Positions 1-5,354 of a stretch of DNA of 5,354 bases are shown here, piece after piece. A program made the translations under genes and the position numbers. Position 1 is the stretch's first letter, and each line of letters opens with the position of its first letter. The notes below the pieces were generated by a model. The model made no database searches. It was given only the letters and a program-made list of their open reading frames with translations, and was not told where the DNA came from. The DNA comes from an uncultured Collinsella sp. (GTDB lineage Bacteria; Actinomycetota; Coriobacteriia; Coriobacteriales; Coriobacteriaceae): the NCBI GenBank assembly GCA_958447915.1, contig CAUDCB010000138.1, positions 1-5,354 on the forward strand, written 5' to 3'.

Positions 1-1
1 A

Positions 2-841
2 AACGTTGTCGCCACGACGGGCTTGGCCCAGGCGCTCGACGGTTCCGATGCGATCATCTTTGCCGTGCCCTCCACGCACCTTCGCAGCGTGTGCCACCAG
101 GCCGCGCCCTTTATCGCCGCCGACACCCCGGTGCTGTGCCTCACCAAGGGCATTGAGCCCGAGTCCGGCCTACTCATGAGCGAGGTCATCGCCAGCGAGA
201 TCGGCAACGAGGCGCGCGTGGCGGCGCTCTCGGGCCCCAACCATGCCGAGGAGATCTGCCGCGGCGGACTTTCTGCCGCCGTCATCGCCAGCAAAGACCA
301 ACAGGTAGGGGAGACCTTTAAGGAGCTGCTGCTTTCCACGGCCTTCCGCATCTACCTGTCGCAGGATATGACGGGCGTCGAGGTCTGCGGCGCCATGAAA
401 AACGTCATCGCCATCGTGTGCGGCATCTCCGCCGGCTCGGGTGCGGGCGATAACACGCTCGCCCTTATCATGACGCGCGGCCTGGCCGAGATCAGCCGCC
501 TGGTGCACGCCCGCGGCGGACAGGCCATGACCTGCATGGGGCTTGCCGGCATGGGTGACCTTATCGCCACCTGCACTTCGGAGCATTCGCGCAACCGCAC
601 CTTTGGCTACGAGTTCGCTCATGGCGTGTCGCTCGAAGAGTACCAGGCACGCACGCATATGGTGGTCGAGGGTGCCGTTGCGGCCCGTAGCGTCAGCGAG
701 CTCGCCCGTTCACTGGGCGTAGACATTCCGCTCACCTTTGCCGTGGAGCAAACGCTCTACAACGGTGTTACTTTGGATAGGGCGCTCGAGATTCTCACCG
801 ACCGCGTCCCCTCTCAAGAGTTCTACGGACTCGCCGACTAG
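2..841 (+). CDS. gpsA: NAD(P)-dependent glycerol-3-phosphate dehydrogenase, 3' part (5' end outside window)
   Basis: This cytosolic enzyme reduces dihydroxyacetone phosphate to sn-glycerol-3-phosphate, the backbone for phospholipids. The reading frame is open from the first bases, so 279 codons are visible. Against the family's usual 330-345 residues, about 55-60 N-terminal residues, including the GxGxxG nucleotide-binding loop, lie outside the window. Counting from the first visible codon, I see AVPS (21-24), TKGIE (48-52), SGPNHAEE (77-84), the catalytic lysine in GAMKNVIAI (Lys133), GDNT (149-152), ITRG-like MTRGLAEI (157-164), GLAGMGDL (180-187) and SRNRTFG (196-202), all diagnostic of GpsA. 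The C-terminal domain is complete and ends at TAG 839-841. A TTG at 23-25 is an internal Leu codon, not a start. The gene is followed 18 nt later by rpe with no terminator between, so cotranscription is likely. Identification is firm. Confidence 0.96.
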   Translation, partial: NVVATTGLAQALDGSDAIIFAVPSTHLRSVCHQAAPFIAADTPVLCLTKGIEPESGLLMSEVIASEIGNEARVAALSGPNHAEEICRGGLSAAVIASKDQQVGETFKELLLSTAFRIYLSQDMTGVEVCGAMKNVIAIVCGISAGSGAGDNTLALIMTRGLAEISRLVHARGGQAMTCMGLAGMGDLIATCTSEHSRNRTFGYEFAHGVSLEEYQARTHMVVEGAVAARSVSELARSLGVDIPLTFAVEQTLYNGVTLDRALEILTDRVPSQEFYGLAD

Positions 842-844
842 CGC

Positions 845-851
845 AGAAAGG
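845..851 (+). promoter_or_regulatory. Ribosome binding site of rpe
   Basis: AGAAAGG lies 8 nt before the ATG at 860, inside the 18-nt gpsA-rpe gap. It is a moderate Shine-Dalgarno match and supports the chosen start. The gap is too short to hold a promoter or a terminator. Confidence 0.7.
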
Positions 852-859
852 CTACTAAC

Positions 860-1531
860 ATGGGTTCCATCAAAATCGCTCCATCCGTCCTTTCGGCCGA
901 CATGGCCAACCTGAAGGGCGAGCTCGACAAGATCGCCGGTGCCGACTACGTGCACTTCGACGTCATGGACGGTCACTTTACCGGTAACCTCACCTTTGGC
1001 GTCGACATCCTCAAGGCCGTCAAGCGCTCCACCGATGTACCGGTCGACGCGCACCTGATGGTGTCGAACCCCGACGAGACGGTCGATTGGTACGCCGACG
1101 CCGGTGCCGACATGATCACCGTGCACTATGAGGCCTCCACGCACCTGCACCGCACGCTCACCCATCTGCAGCAGCGCGGCGTCAAGGCCGGCGTGGTACT
1201 CAACCCCGCCACCCCCGTGTGCGTGCTCGAAAGCATCATCGACGTTGTCGACATGGTGCTGCTGATGAGCGTGAACCCTGGCTTTGGCGGCCAGAGCTTT
1301 ATCCCTGGTACTATTGCCAAACTGTACGAGCTTACGGCCATGTGTGAGCGCCACGGCGTTTCGCCCCTGATCGAGGTCGATGGCGGTATCTCTTCCAAGA
1401 ACATCACTGAGGTCGTCAAGGCCGGCGCCAACGTTCTCGTAGCCGGCTCTGCCGTATTTAAGTCCGAAGATCCCGCCGCCGAGGTTGCGCTGCTGCAGAA
1501 GCTGGGCAATGAGGCCGCACAGGAGGCATAA
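860..1531 (+). CDS. rpe: Ribulose-phosphate 3-epimerase
   Basis: This enzyme interconverts D-ribulose 5-phosphate and D-xylulose 5-phosphate in the non-oxidative pentose phosphate pathway. The 223-residue protein has the family's normal length and is a complete TIM barrel. In order I see IAPSVLSAD (6-14), HFDVMDGHF (32-40), DAHLMV (63-68), VHYEA (88-92), LNPATP (114-119), the phosphate-side loop MSVNPGFGGQSF (136-147), IEVDGGI (171-177) and LVAGSAVFK (193-201). By family knowledge the metal ligands are His32, Asp34, His65 and Asp174, with the two aspartates as acid/base residues; all are present. One oddity is that the usual Val-Pro after HF (HFVPN) is Thr41-Gly42 here. The ATG at 860 follows an AGAAAGG site. 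The last codons also carry the ribosome site of the downstream desulfurase gene, so the two are probably cotranscribed. Confidence 0.97.
   Translation: MGSIKIAPSVLSADMANLKGELDKIAGADYVHFDVMDGHFTGNLTFGVDILKAVKRSTDVPVDAHLMVSNPDETVDWYADAGADMITVHYEASTHLHRTLTHLQQRGVKAGVVLNPATPVCVLESIIDVVDMVLLMSVNPGFGGQSFIPGTIAKLYELTAMCERHGVSPLIEVDGGISSKNITEVVKAGANVLVAGSAVFKSEDPAAEVALLQKLGNEAAQEA
1521..1526 (+). promoter_or_regulatory. Ribosome binding site of the cysteine desulfurase, inside the rpe 3' end
   Basis: A perfect AGGAGG lies within the last sense codons of rpe, 11 nt before the ATG at 1538. The spacing is slightly long but workable. Its position in the upstream coding sequence ties the two genes together and supports ATG 1538 as the start. 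Confidence 0.75.
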
Positions 1532-1537
1532 ACCCTT

Positions 1538-2716
1538 ATGACCGCAGGTCAAAACCGCATACCCGTGAATCTTGACTATGCCGCCTCGACGCCCATGCGC
1601 GCCGAGGCGCGCCTTGCGCAGCGCGAATATGACGACAGCGAGCTTGCCGGCGTCAACCCCAACTCGCTGCACTCGCTTGGCCGCAAGGCCGCCGCACGCC
1701 TGGAGGTGGCGCGTCGCGAGATTGCTCGCAGCTTTGGCGCGCGCGTTCGCCCGTCCGAGATCATCCTTACCAACGGCGGCACCGAGGCAAACCAGCTGGC
1801 GCTCCTCGGACTTGCCGAGGGCGCCCGTCAGCGCGATCGCAAGCGCGACCGTGTCATCGTTTCGGCGATCGAGCACGATTCGATCCTGGACAACCTACCG
1901 CTGCTGCGTGCCGCGGGCTTTACCATCGACCTGGTACAGCCCTGCCGTGCGGGCTACATTGAGCCCGCTGCGCTCACGGAGCTGCTCGGCGACGACGTGG
2001 CGCTTGTGAGCATTATGGTCGCCAACAACGAGACCGGCGTGGTGCAGCCCATCCGCGAGCTGGCCGCCGCCGCGCACGCCGCGGGCGCCCTGTTCCATAG
2101 CGACGCCATTCAGGGCTACTTGCATATTCCGCTCGATGTCACCGAGCTGGGTGTCGATGCCATGACCGTTGCCGCGCACAAGATCGGTGGCCCCGTGGCA
2201 TCCGGCGCGCTCTACCTTAAGAACCGCACGCCGCTGCGTCCGCGCATCTTTGGCGGTGGACAGGAAGCCGGCCGTCGCGCCGGCACACAGGACCTGCGCA
2301 CGCAGCTGGCTTTTGCAGCTGCCGCCTCGTCTCTGGCGCCCCATGTGGCCCAGGAGCGCGCGACGCTGCAGGGCCTGTCCGATAAGCTCTACGCCACCCT
2401 TACGGCCCATCCTCGCATTCACGCCACGATGGGCGACTACGCGCGGGCAGATCGTCTGCCGGGTATGGTTTCGATCTACGTCGACGGCATGGACTCCGAG
2501 GAGCTCATCATCAAGCTCGATGCCGCCGGCTTTGAGGTTTCGGCAGGCTCGGCATGTTCGAGCGGCAGCATGGACCCGAGCCACGTGCTCAGCGCCATGG
2601 GCATTGGTCGCGAACAGGCATTGGGGTCGCTGCGCATTTCCTTCGATGACCGCGTGAATCCGGACGATCTGAACGGCTTTGCCCAGACGCTCCTCTCGAT
2701 CGTAGGCGCCGCATGA
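1538..2716 (+). CDS. Cysteine desulfurase, NifS/IscS type (class V aminotransferase fold)
   Basis: This PLP enzyme converts L-cysteine to L-alanine and leaves a persulfide on an active-site cysteine for Fe-S clusters, tRNA thiolation or cofactors. The 392 residues match the family's usual 380-400. Visible motifs are LDYAASTP (12-19), NPNSLHSLGRKA (40-51), GGTEAN (80-85), EHDSI (112-116, His113 stacking on PLP), NNETG (163-167), HSDAIQ (187-192, Asp189), AAHKIGGP (212-219, with Lys215 forming the PLP Schiff base), GGGQEAGRRAGT (239-250) and SAGSACSSGSMDPSHVL (335-351). Cys340 (codon 2555-2557) is the persulfide carrier in a long class I type loop, so the enzyme should be active. No IscU, SufU, ThiI or MnmA acceptor is visible in the window, so nifS or iscS cannot be chosen from context. 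The stop overlaps the nif3 start by ATGA. Confidence 0.95.
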   Translation: MTAGQNRIPVNLDYAASTPMRAEARLAQREYDDSELAGVNPNSLHSLGRKAAARLEVARREIARSFGARVRPSEIILTNGGTEANQLALLGLAEGARQRDRKRDRVIVSAIEHDSILDNLPLLRAAGFTIDLVQPCRAGYIEPAALTELLGDDVALVSIMVANNETGVVQPIRELAAAAHAAGALFHSDAIQGYLHIPLDVTELGVDAMTVAAHKIGGPVASGALYLKNRTPLRPRIFGGGQEAGRRAGTQDLRTQLAFAAAASSLAPHVAQERATLQGLSDKLYATLTAHPRIHATMGDYARADRLPGMVSIYVDGMDSEELIIKLDAAGFEVSAGSACSSGSMDPSHVLSAMGIGREQALGSLRISFDDRVNPDDLNGFAQTLLSIVGAA

Positions 2717-3522
2717 TCGTCTCCGAGCTTGAACGTGCGCTGCTGGCGCGCTACCCCAAGGCGGACGCCGAGGGCTGGGATCATGTTGGGCTATCTGTGG
2801 GAGATCCCTCTGCTGATATCACCGGCGTGGCATGCGCACTCGACGCGACCGAGGCCAACGTGCACCGCGCTCTCGAGGCCGGCGCCAACGTGCTGCTGAC
2901 GCATCATCCCATCTATATCAAGGCGCCCGAGGCCTTTTGTCCGGCCGATTCCGCGCGCCCACAGTGCAGCGCTGCGCTGTACGAGGCAGCTCGTTGCGGC
3001 GTGAGCATCATCTCGCTTCACACCAACCTGGACCGCTCGCATGAAGCGCGCGCTCGCCTGAGTGAGTTGCTGAGCGCTGAGCCCCTGAGCTCGTTGGAGC
3101 ATGTGGACGAGCCCGAGCTCACCGGTCTGGGCGCACTTGCGACCCTCCGCGATGCCTGCAACCTGCGCGACCTCGCCAACCGTGCCGCTATGGCCTTTGG
3201 CAGCGACCCCCGCGTATGGGGCGATGCCGAGCGCCCGTGCCGTTCCGTCGCCATTCTGGGCGGCTCCCTCGGCGATTTTGGTGAGCTTGCCATCGCCGCG
3301 GGCGCAGATGCTATTGTGACCGGAGAGGCCGGCTACCACGTGGCGCAGGACCTTGCTTTGCGTGGCCTGGGCGTAATCCTACTCGGCCACGACCGCTCCG
3401 AGGAGCCGTTCGTTGATATCTTGATGAACTCTGCAGTTGACGCCGGGGTCGACCCCCGTCATACGATTAAAATACTGAACCCTTGCCAATGGTGGACTGT
3501 GACAAAAGGAGAGAACTTATGA
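2713..3522 (+). CDS. Nif3-like dinuclear metal centre protein (DUF34/YbgI-type, short form)
   Basis: This is a Nif3/DUF34-family protein, which binds two metal ions in a toroidal hexamer. The biochemical role is unsettled; GTP cyclohydrolase-like activity and metal-handling roles have been proposed. At 269 residues it is the short form (E. coli YbgI size), without the central insert of the ~370-residue YqfO type. Visible motifs are GWDHVGLSVGD (21-31), LLTHHPI (61-67), SLHTNLD (101-107), DAIVTGEAGYHVAQD (199-213) and LLGHDRSEE (223-231). The likely metal ligands His64, His65, Asp107, His226 and Glu230 are all present. The usual Asn of the N-terminal WDNVGL motif is His24. Only a weak TAGGC precedes the ATG, and the start overlaps the desulfurase stop (ATGA), so translation probably depends on reinitiation. 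The 3' end overlaps the next gene in the same way, and nif3 beside a zinc-ribbon coiled-coil gene is a recurrent pair (Rv2230c/Rv2229c in M. tuberculosis). Confidence 0.92.
   Translation: MIVSELERALLARYPKADAEGWDHVGLSVGDPSADITGVACALDATEANVHRALEAGANVLLTHHPIYIKAPEAFCPADSARPQCSAALYEAARCGVSIISLHTNLDRSHEARARLSELLSAEPLSSLEHVDEPELTGLGALATLRDACNLRDLANRAAMAFGSDPRVWGDAERPCRSVAILGGSLGDFGELAIAAGADAIVTGEAGYHVAQDLALRGLGVILLGHDRSEEPFVDILMNSAVDAGVDPRHTIKILNPCQWWTVTKGENL
3437..3467 (+). promoter_or_regulatory. Possible internal promoter with palindromic spacer, upstream of the zinc-ribbon gene
   Basis: TTGACG (3437-3442) and TACGAT (3462-3467) resemble an actinobacterial -35 box and a TAnnnT -10 box, 19 bp apart. 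The spacer holds the perfect 12-bp palindrome GGGGTCGACCCC (3445-3456), close to its centre. Transcription would begin near 3474, about 45 nt before the ATG at 3519. The DNA just downstream (ATTAAAATACTG) is unusually AT-rich for the window and puts a rare ATA codon in nif3. All of this lies in coding sequence (residues Gly245-Val-Asp-Pro span the palindrome), so chance is a serious alternative. Confidence 0.3.
3505..3513 (+). promoter_or_regulatory. Ribosome binding site of the zinc-ribbon protein, inside the nif3 3' end
   Basis: AAAGGAGAG, with core AGGAG at 3507-3511, sits 7 nt before the ATG at 3519. This strong site decides the start in favour of 3519 over an in-frame TTG at 3483, which would place this sequence inside the gene. 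Confidence 0.85.
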
Positions 3523-4238
3523 GCGCCGGCGCTACGCTACTCAAGCTGCAACAGATCGATTTGGAGCTCGCCCGCAACAAGAGCGAACTTGCCAATATGC
3601 CGGAGCTCAAGGAGCTCGCTTCCAAGCGCAAGACCTATGTGAAGCTCAAGTCCGAGATGACCAAGCTCTACGCCCAACGCAAGGATCTGGACATTGAGCT
3701 CGACGATCTCAACACTACCGAGATCCAGACCAACAACGCCATCGAGGCCGCCAAGAAGCGTCACATCGACGGTTCCGACTACCGCGAGGTTCAGGACCTG
3801 GAGAATGAGCTCGCCACCCTGGCCAAGCGCCTGGACAAGATCGAGCACACCCGCAAGGACGTCGTTGTCGCCCATAAGGAGGCGCTCGACCGCGAGACTC
3901 GCGCGCAGGCCATCATCGCCAAGTTCGAGGAGGGCGTGAAGGCCGATACCAAGGCCGCCCGCGCCAAGGCCGCCGACCTGCAGGCCCAGATCGATGCCGC
4001 CACCAAGGAGCGCACCGCCCTTGCCGCTACGCTGCCGACCGACGTGCTCACCGACTACGAGCGCCTGCTCAAGCAGTTCCGCGGCCTGGCTGTTGAGACC
4101 ATCCAGGGTAACATCCCTACGGTCTGCCACACCGCGCTGCAGGCTTCGTCCATGAGCGACCTCAGCCACGACGGTAGGTCAATTACGCACTGCCCATACT
4201 GCCACCGCCTGCTGGTGCTCCCGAGCAAGGAAGCGTAA
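3519..4238 (+). CDS. Coiled-coil protein with C-terminal zinc-ribbon-like domain (DUF164/CT398/zf-RING_7 type)
   Basis: The 239-residue, soluble, charged protein has a long predicted helical coiled-coil region, about residues 6-170, rich in Lys, Glu, Ala and Leu, including the family-typical DYREVQDLENELATL stretch (87-101). A short cysteine-containing tail (about 190-235) follows. The architecture matches the DUF164 family (H. pylori HP0958/FlgZ, C. trachomatis CT398, M. tuberculosis Rv2229c), whose general function is not settled. The tail normally carries CxxC...CxxC. Here the second pair is intact (CPYC, Cys225 and Cys228), but the first has only Cys203, because the position of the first cysteine is Pro200. 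His204 or His229 might supply a fourth ligand. There is no signal peptide or membrane segment. The ATG at 3519 overlaps the nif3 stop and has a strong ribosome site. coaBC begins 3 nt after the stop. Confidence 0.87.
   Translation: MSAGATLLKLQQIDLELARNKSELANMPELKELASKRKTYVKLKSEMTKLYAQRKDLDIELDDLNTTEIQTNNAIEAAKKRHIDGSDYREVQDLENELATLAKRLDKIEHTRKDVVVAHKEALDRETRAQAIIAKFEEGVKADTKAARAKAADLQAQIDAATKERTALAATLPTDVLTDYERLLKQFRGLAVETIQGNIPTVCHTALQASSMSDLSHDGRSITHCPYCHRLLVLPSKEA
4227..4232 (+). promoter_or_regulatory. Ribosome binding site of coaBC, inside the zinc-ribbon gene's 3' end
   Basis: AAGGAA lies 9 nt before the ATG at 4242 and overlaps the final codons of the upstream gene. An alternative in-frame ATG at 4263 has no comparable site in front of it, so 4242 is preferred. 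Confidence 0.6.
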
Positions 4239-4241
4239 ACG

Positions 4242-5354
4242 ATGGCGGCGCCCAACAATTCAATGCAACTTGAGGGTAAAACGATCCTGCTGGGCATTAC
4301 CGGCGGGATCGCCGCCTATAAGTCGTGCAATATCGTGCGCCTGCTGCAAAAGTGCGGCGCGCGCGTCAAAGTAGTCATGAGCGAGCATGCCACGGAGTTT
4401 GTGGGGCCGCTCACCTTCCGCGCACTCACCAATGAGCCGGTCGCGGTGGGCCTGTTCGACAACCCCTCCGACCCCATCCACCACATTTCGCTGGCGCAGG
4501 AGCCCGACCTGGTGGTCGTGGCGCCCGCGACGGCCAATATCATCGCCAAGATGGCCAACGGCATTGCCGATGACCTGATTTCCACGACGCTACTCGCCAC
4601 GCCGCGACCCATTGTGATCGCGCCGGCCATGAACAATGGCATGTGGAAGGCGCCGGCGGCGCAGGCCAACATGGCCACGTTGCGCGACCGCGGGGTGCAC
4701 GTGGTTGGCCCCGGTAGTGGCTACCTTGCCTGCGGCGACGTGGACACGGGGCGCATGAGCGAGCCCGAGGACATCGTCGAAGCTGTCTGTGAGGTGCTCA
4801 ACCCCGTGCCGCAAGACCTGACGGGCAAGCGCATCGTCATCACTGCCGGCCCCACGCATGAGCCGATCGATCCCGTGCGCTTTATCGGCAATCGGTCGTC
4901 GGGAAAGATGGGCATCGCCCTGGCAGGGGAGGCCGCTCGCCGTGGGGCTATGGTCACGCTCGTGCTGGGACCGACATCGCTCGATGTTCCTCGCGGCGTA
5001 GGGTGCGTTCGCGTGCAGACCGCCGCAGAGATGCTTCAGGCGGCGTTAAACGCCTTCCAGACGGCCGACGCTGCCATTTGCGCTGCGGCCGTCGCCGACT
5101 ACACCCCCGTATCCCCTGCGGACCACAAGCTCAAAAAGGCCAACGAACGCCTCGATCGCATAGAACTGGTCGAGACCGTTGATATTTTGGCTGAGCTCTC
5201 GCGCCAAAAGGGAGAGCGGTGCGTGATTGGCTTTGCAGCCGAGACCGATAACGTTGTGGAGTACGCTGAGCGCAAATTGGCCCGCAAGGGCTGCGATGCG
5301 ATCATCGCCAACGATGTCTCGCGCGCCGATTCGGGCTTTGGAACCGATACCAAT
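4242..5354 (+). CDS. coaBC: Bifunctional phosphopantothenoylcysteine decarboxylase / phosphopantothenate-cysteine ligase, 5' part (3' end outside window)
   Basis: This protein performs two consecutive steps of coenzyme A synthesis: CoaB joins cysteine to 4'-phosphopantothenate using CTP, and FMN-dependent CoaC decarboxylates the product. 371 codons are visible with no stop before the right edge; the family is about 390-430 residues, so only a short C-terminal piece is missing. CoaC motifs are GITGGIAAYK (18-27), the catalytic histidine in HHISL (His81), APATAN (94-99), PAMNNGMW (128-135, Asn131) and YLACGDVDTGRM (161-172, Cys164). CoaB motifs are TAGPTHEPIDPVRFIGN (201-217), RSSGKMG (218-224), AAAVADYTP (281-289), KLKK (296-299), GFAAET (330-335) and ANDVS (356-360). 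Both domains look active. A run of about 13 residues precedes the first strand. The gene starts 3 nt after the zinc-ribbon gene and is probably in the same operon. Confidence 0.96.
   Translation, partial: MAAPNNSMQLEGKTILLGITGGIAAYKSCNIVRLLQKCGARVKVVMSEHATEFVGPLTFRALTNEPVAVGLFDNPSDPIHHISLAQEPDLVVVAPATANIIAKMANGIADDLISTTLLATPRPIVIAPAMNNGMWKAPAAQANMATLRDRGVHVVGPGSGYLACGDVDTGRMSEPEDIVEAVCEVLNPVPQDLTGKRIVITAGPTHEPIDPVRFIGNRSSGKMGIALAGEAARRGAMVTLVLGPTSLDVPRGVGCVRVQTAAEMLQAALNAFQTADAAICAAAVADYTPVSPADHKLKKANERLDRIELVETVDILAELSRQKGERCVIGFAAETDNVVEYAERKLARKGCDAIIANDVSRADSGFGTDTN

Noticed and set aside
842..859. Possible promoter or terminator between gpsA and rpe
   Set aside because: The gap is only 18 nt, has no hairpin, and is explained by the rpe ribosome site.
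710..1876. A 388-codon open frame on the - strand across gpsA, rpe and the desulfurase
   Set aside because: It lies opposite three gene segments with clear family motifs, its translation resembles no family I know, and long antisense frames are expected in GC-rich coding DNA.
1572..2657. Alternative + strand frames within the desulfurase gene (1572-2009 and 2169-2657)
   Set aside because: They are Arg/Pro/Ser/Ala-rich out-of-frame translations of a gene whose correct frame holds every expected motif.
3439..3460. The GC-rich inverted repeat as a transcription terminator
   Set aside because: The palindrome has no loop, no T-run follows it, and it lies inside nif3 with coupled genes downstream.
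3483..3518. Earlier in-frame TTG start for the zinc-ribbon protein (12 extra residues)
   Set aside because: The strong AAAGGAGAG site is correctly spaced for ATG 3519, and the extra residues would only translate that site. The ATGA overlap also fits the operon style.
3537..4169. A 210-codon open frame on the - strand opposite the zinc-ribbon gene
   Set aside because: Its leucine-, glycine- and valine-rich translation is what a reverse-read Lys/Glu coiled coil gives. There is no independent sign of a gene.

Overview
The window is a GC-rich, almost entirely coding stretch with six genes, all on the + strand. In order they are: the 3' part of gpsA (glycerol-3-phosphate dehydrogenase), rpe (ribulose-phosphate 3-epimerase), a NifS/IscS-type cysteine desulfurase, a short Nif3/DUF34-family metal-binding protein, a coiled-coil protein with a C-terminal zinc-ribbon-like tail (DUF164/CT398 type), and the 5' part of coaBC (bifunctional phosphopantothenoylcysteine decarboxylase/synthetase). 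GC richness, strong Shine-Dalgarno sites, and the neighbouring Nif3 and zinc-ribbon genes (a pairing also seen in mycobacteria) point to an actinomycete. My best guess is the class Coriobacteriia (Collinsella/Olsenella-like), but this is recognition from protein style, not a database result.

Layout: gpsA runs in from the left edge and ends at 841. After an 18-nt gap comes rpe (860-1531). After a 6-nt gap comes the desulfurase (1538-2716), whose ribosome site lies in the last codons of rpe. The desulfurase overlaps nif3 (2713-3522) by an ATGA, and nif3 overlaps the zinc-ribbon gene (3519-4238) by another ATGA. coaBC starts 3 nt later (4242) and runs off the right edge. No gap exceeds 18 nt and no factor-independent terminator is visible, so the set looks like one operon with translational coupling in the middle. 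There is no RNA gene, mobile element, CRISPR array or repeat family, and no gene-free stretch.

The genes are mostly housekeeping: phospholipid precursor supply (gpsA), the pentose phosphate pathway (rpe), sulfur mobilisation from cysteine (desulfurase) and cysteine-dependent coenzyme A synthesis (coaBC). The nif3/zinc-ribbon pair in the middle has no firmly established function. I see no clear new system. The points most worth a second look are a possible internal promoter in the 3' end of nif3 with a 12-bp perfect palindrome inside a 19-bp spacer, a zinc ribbon that has lost one of its four usual cysteines, and substitutions in otherwise conserved motifs of Rpe and Nif3.
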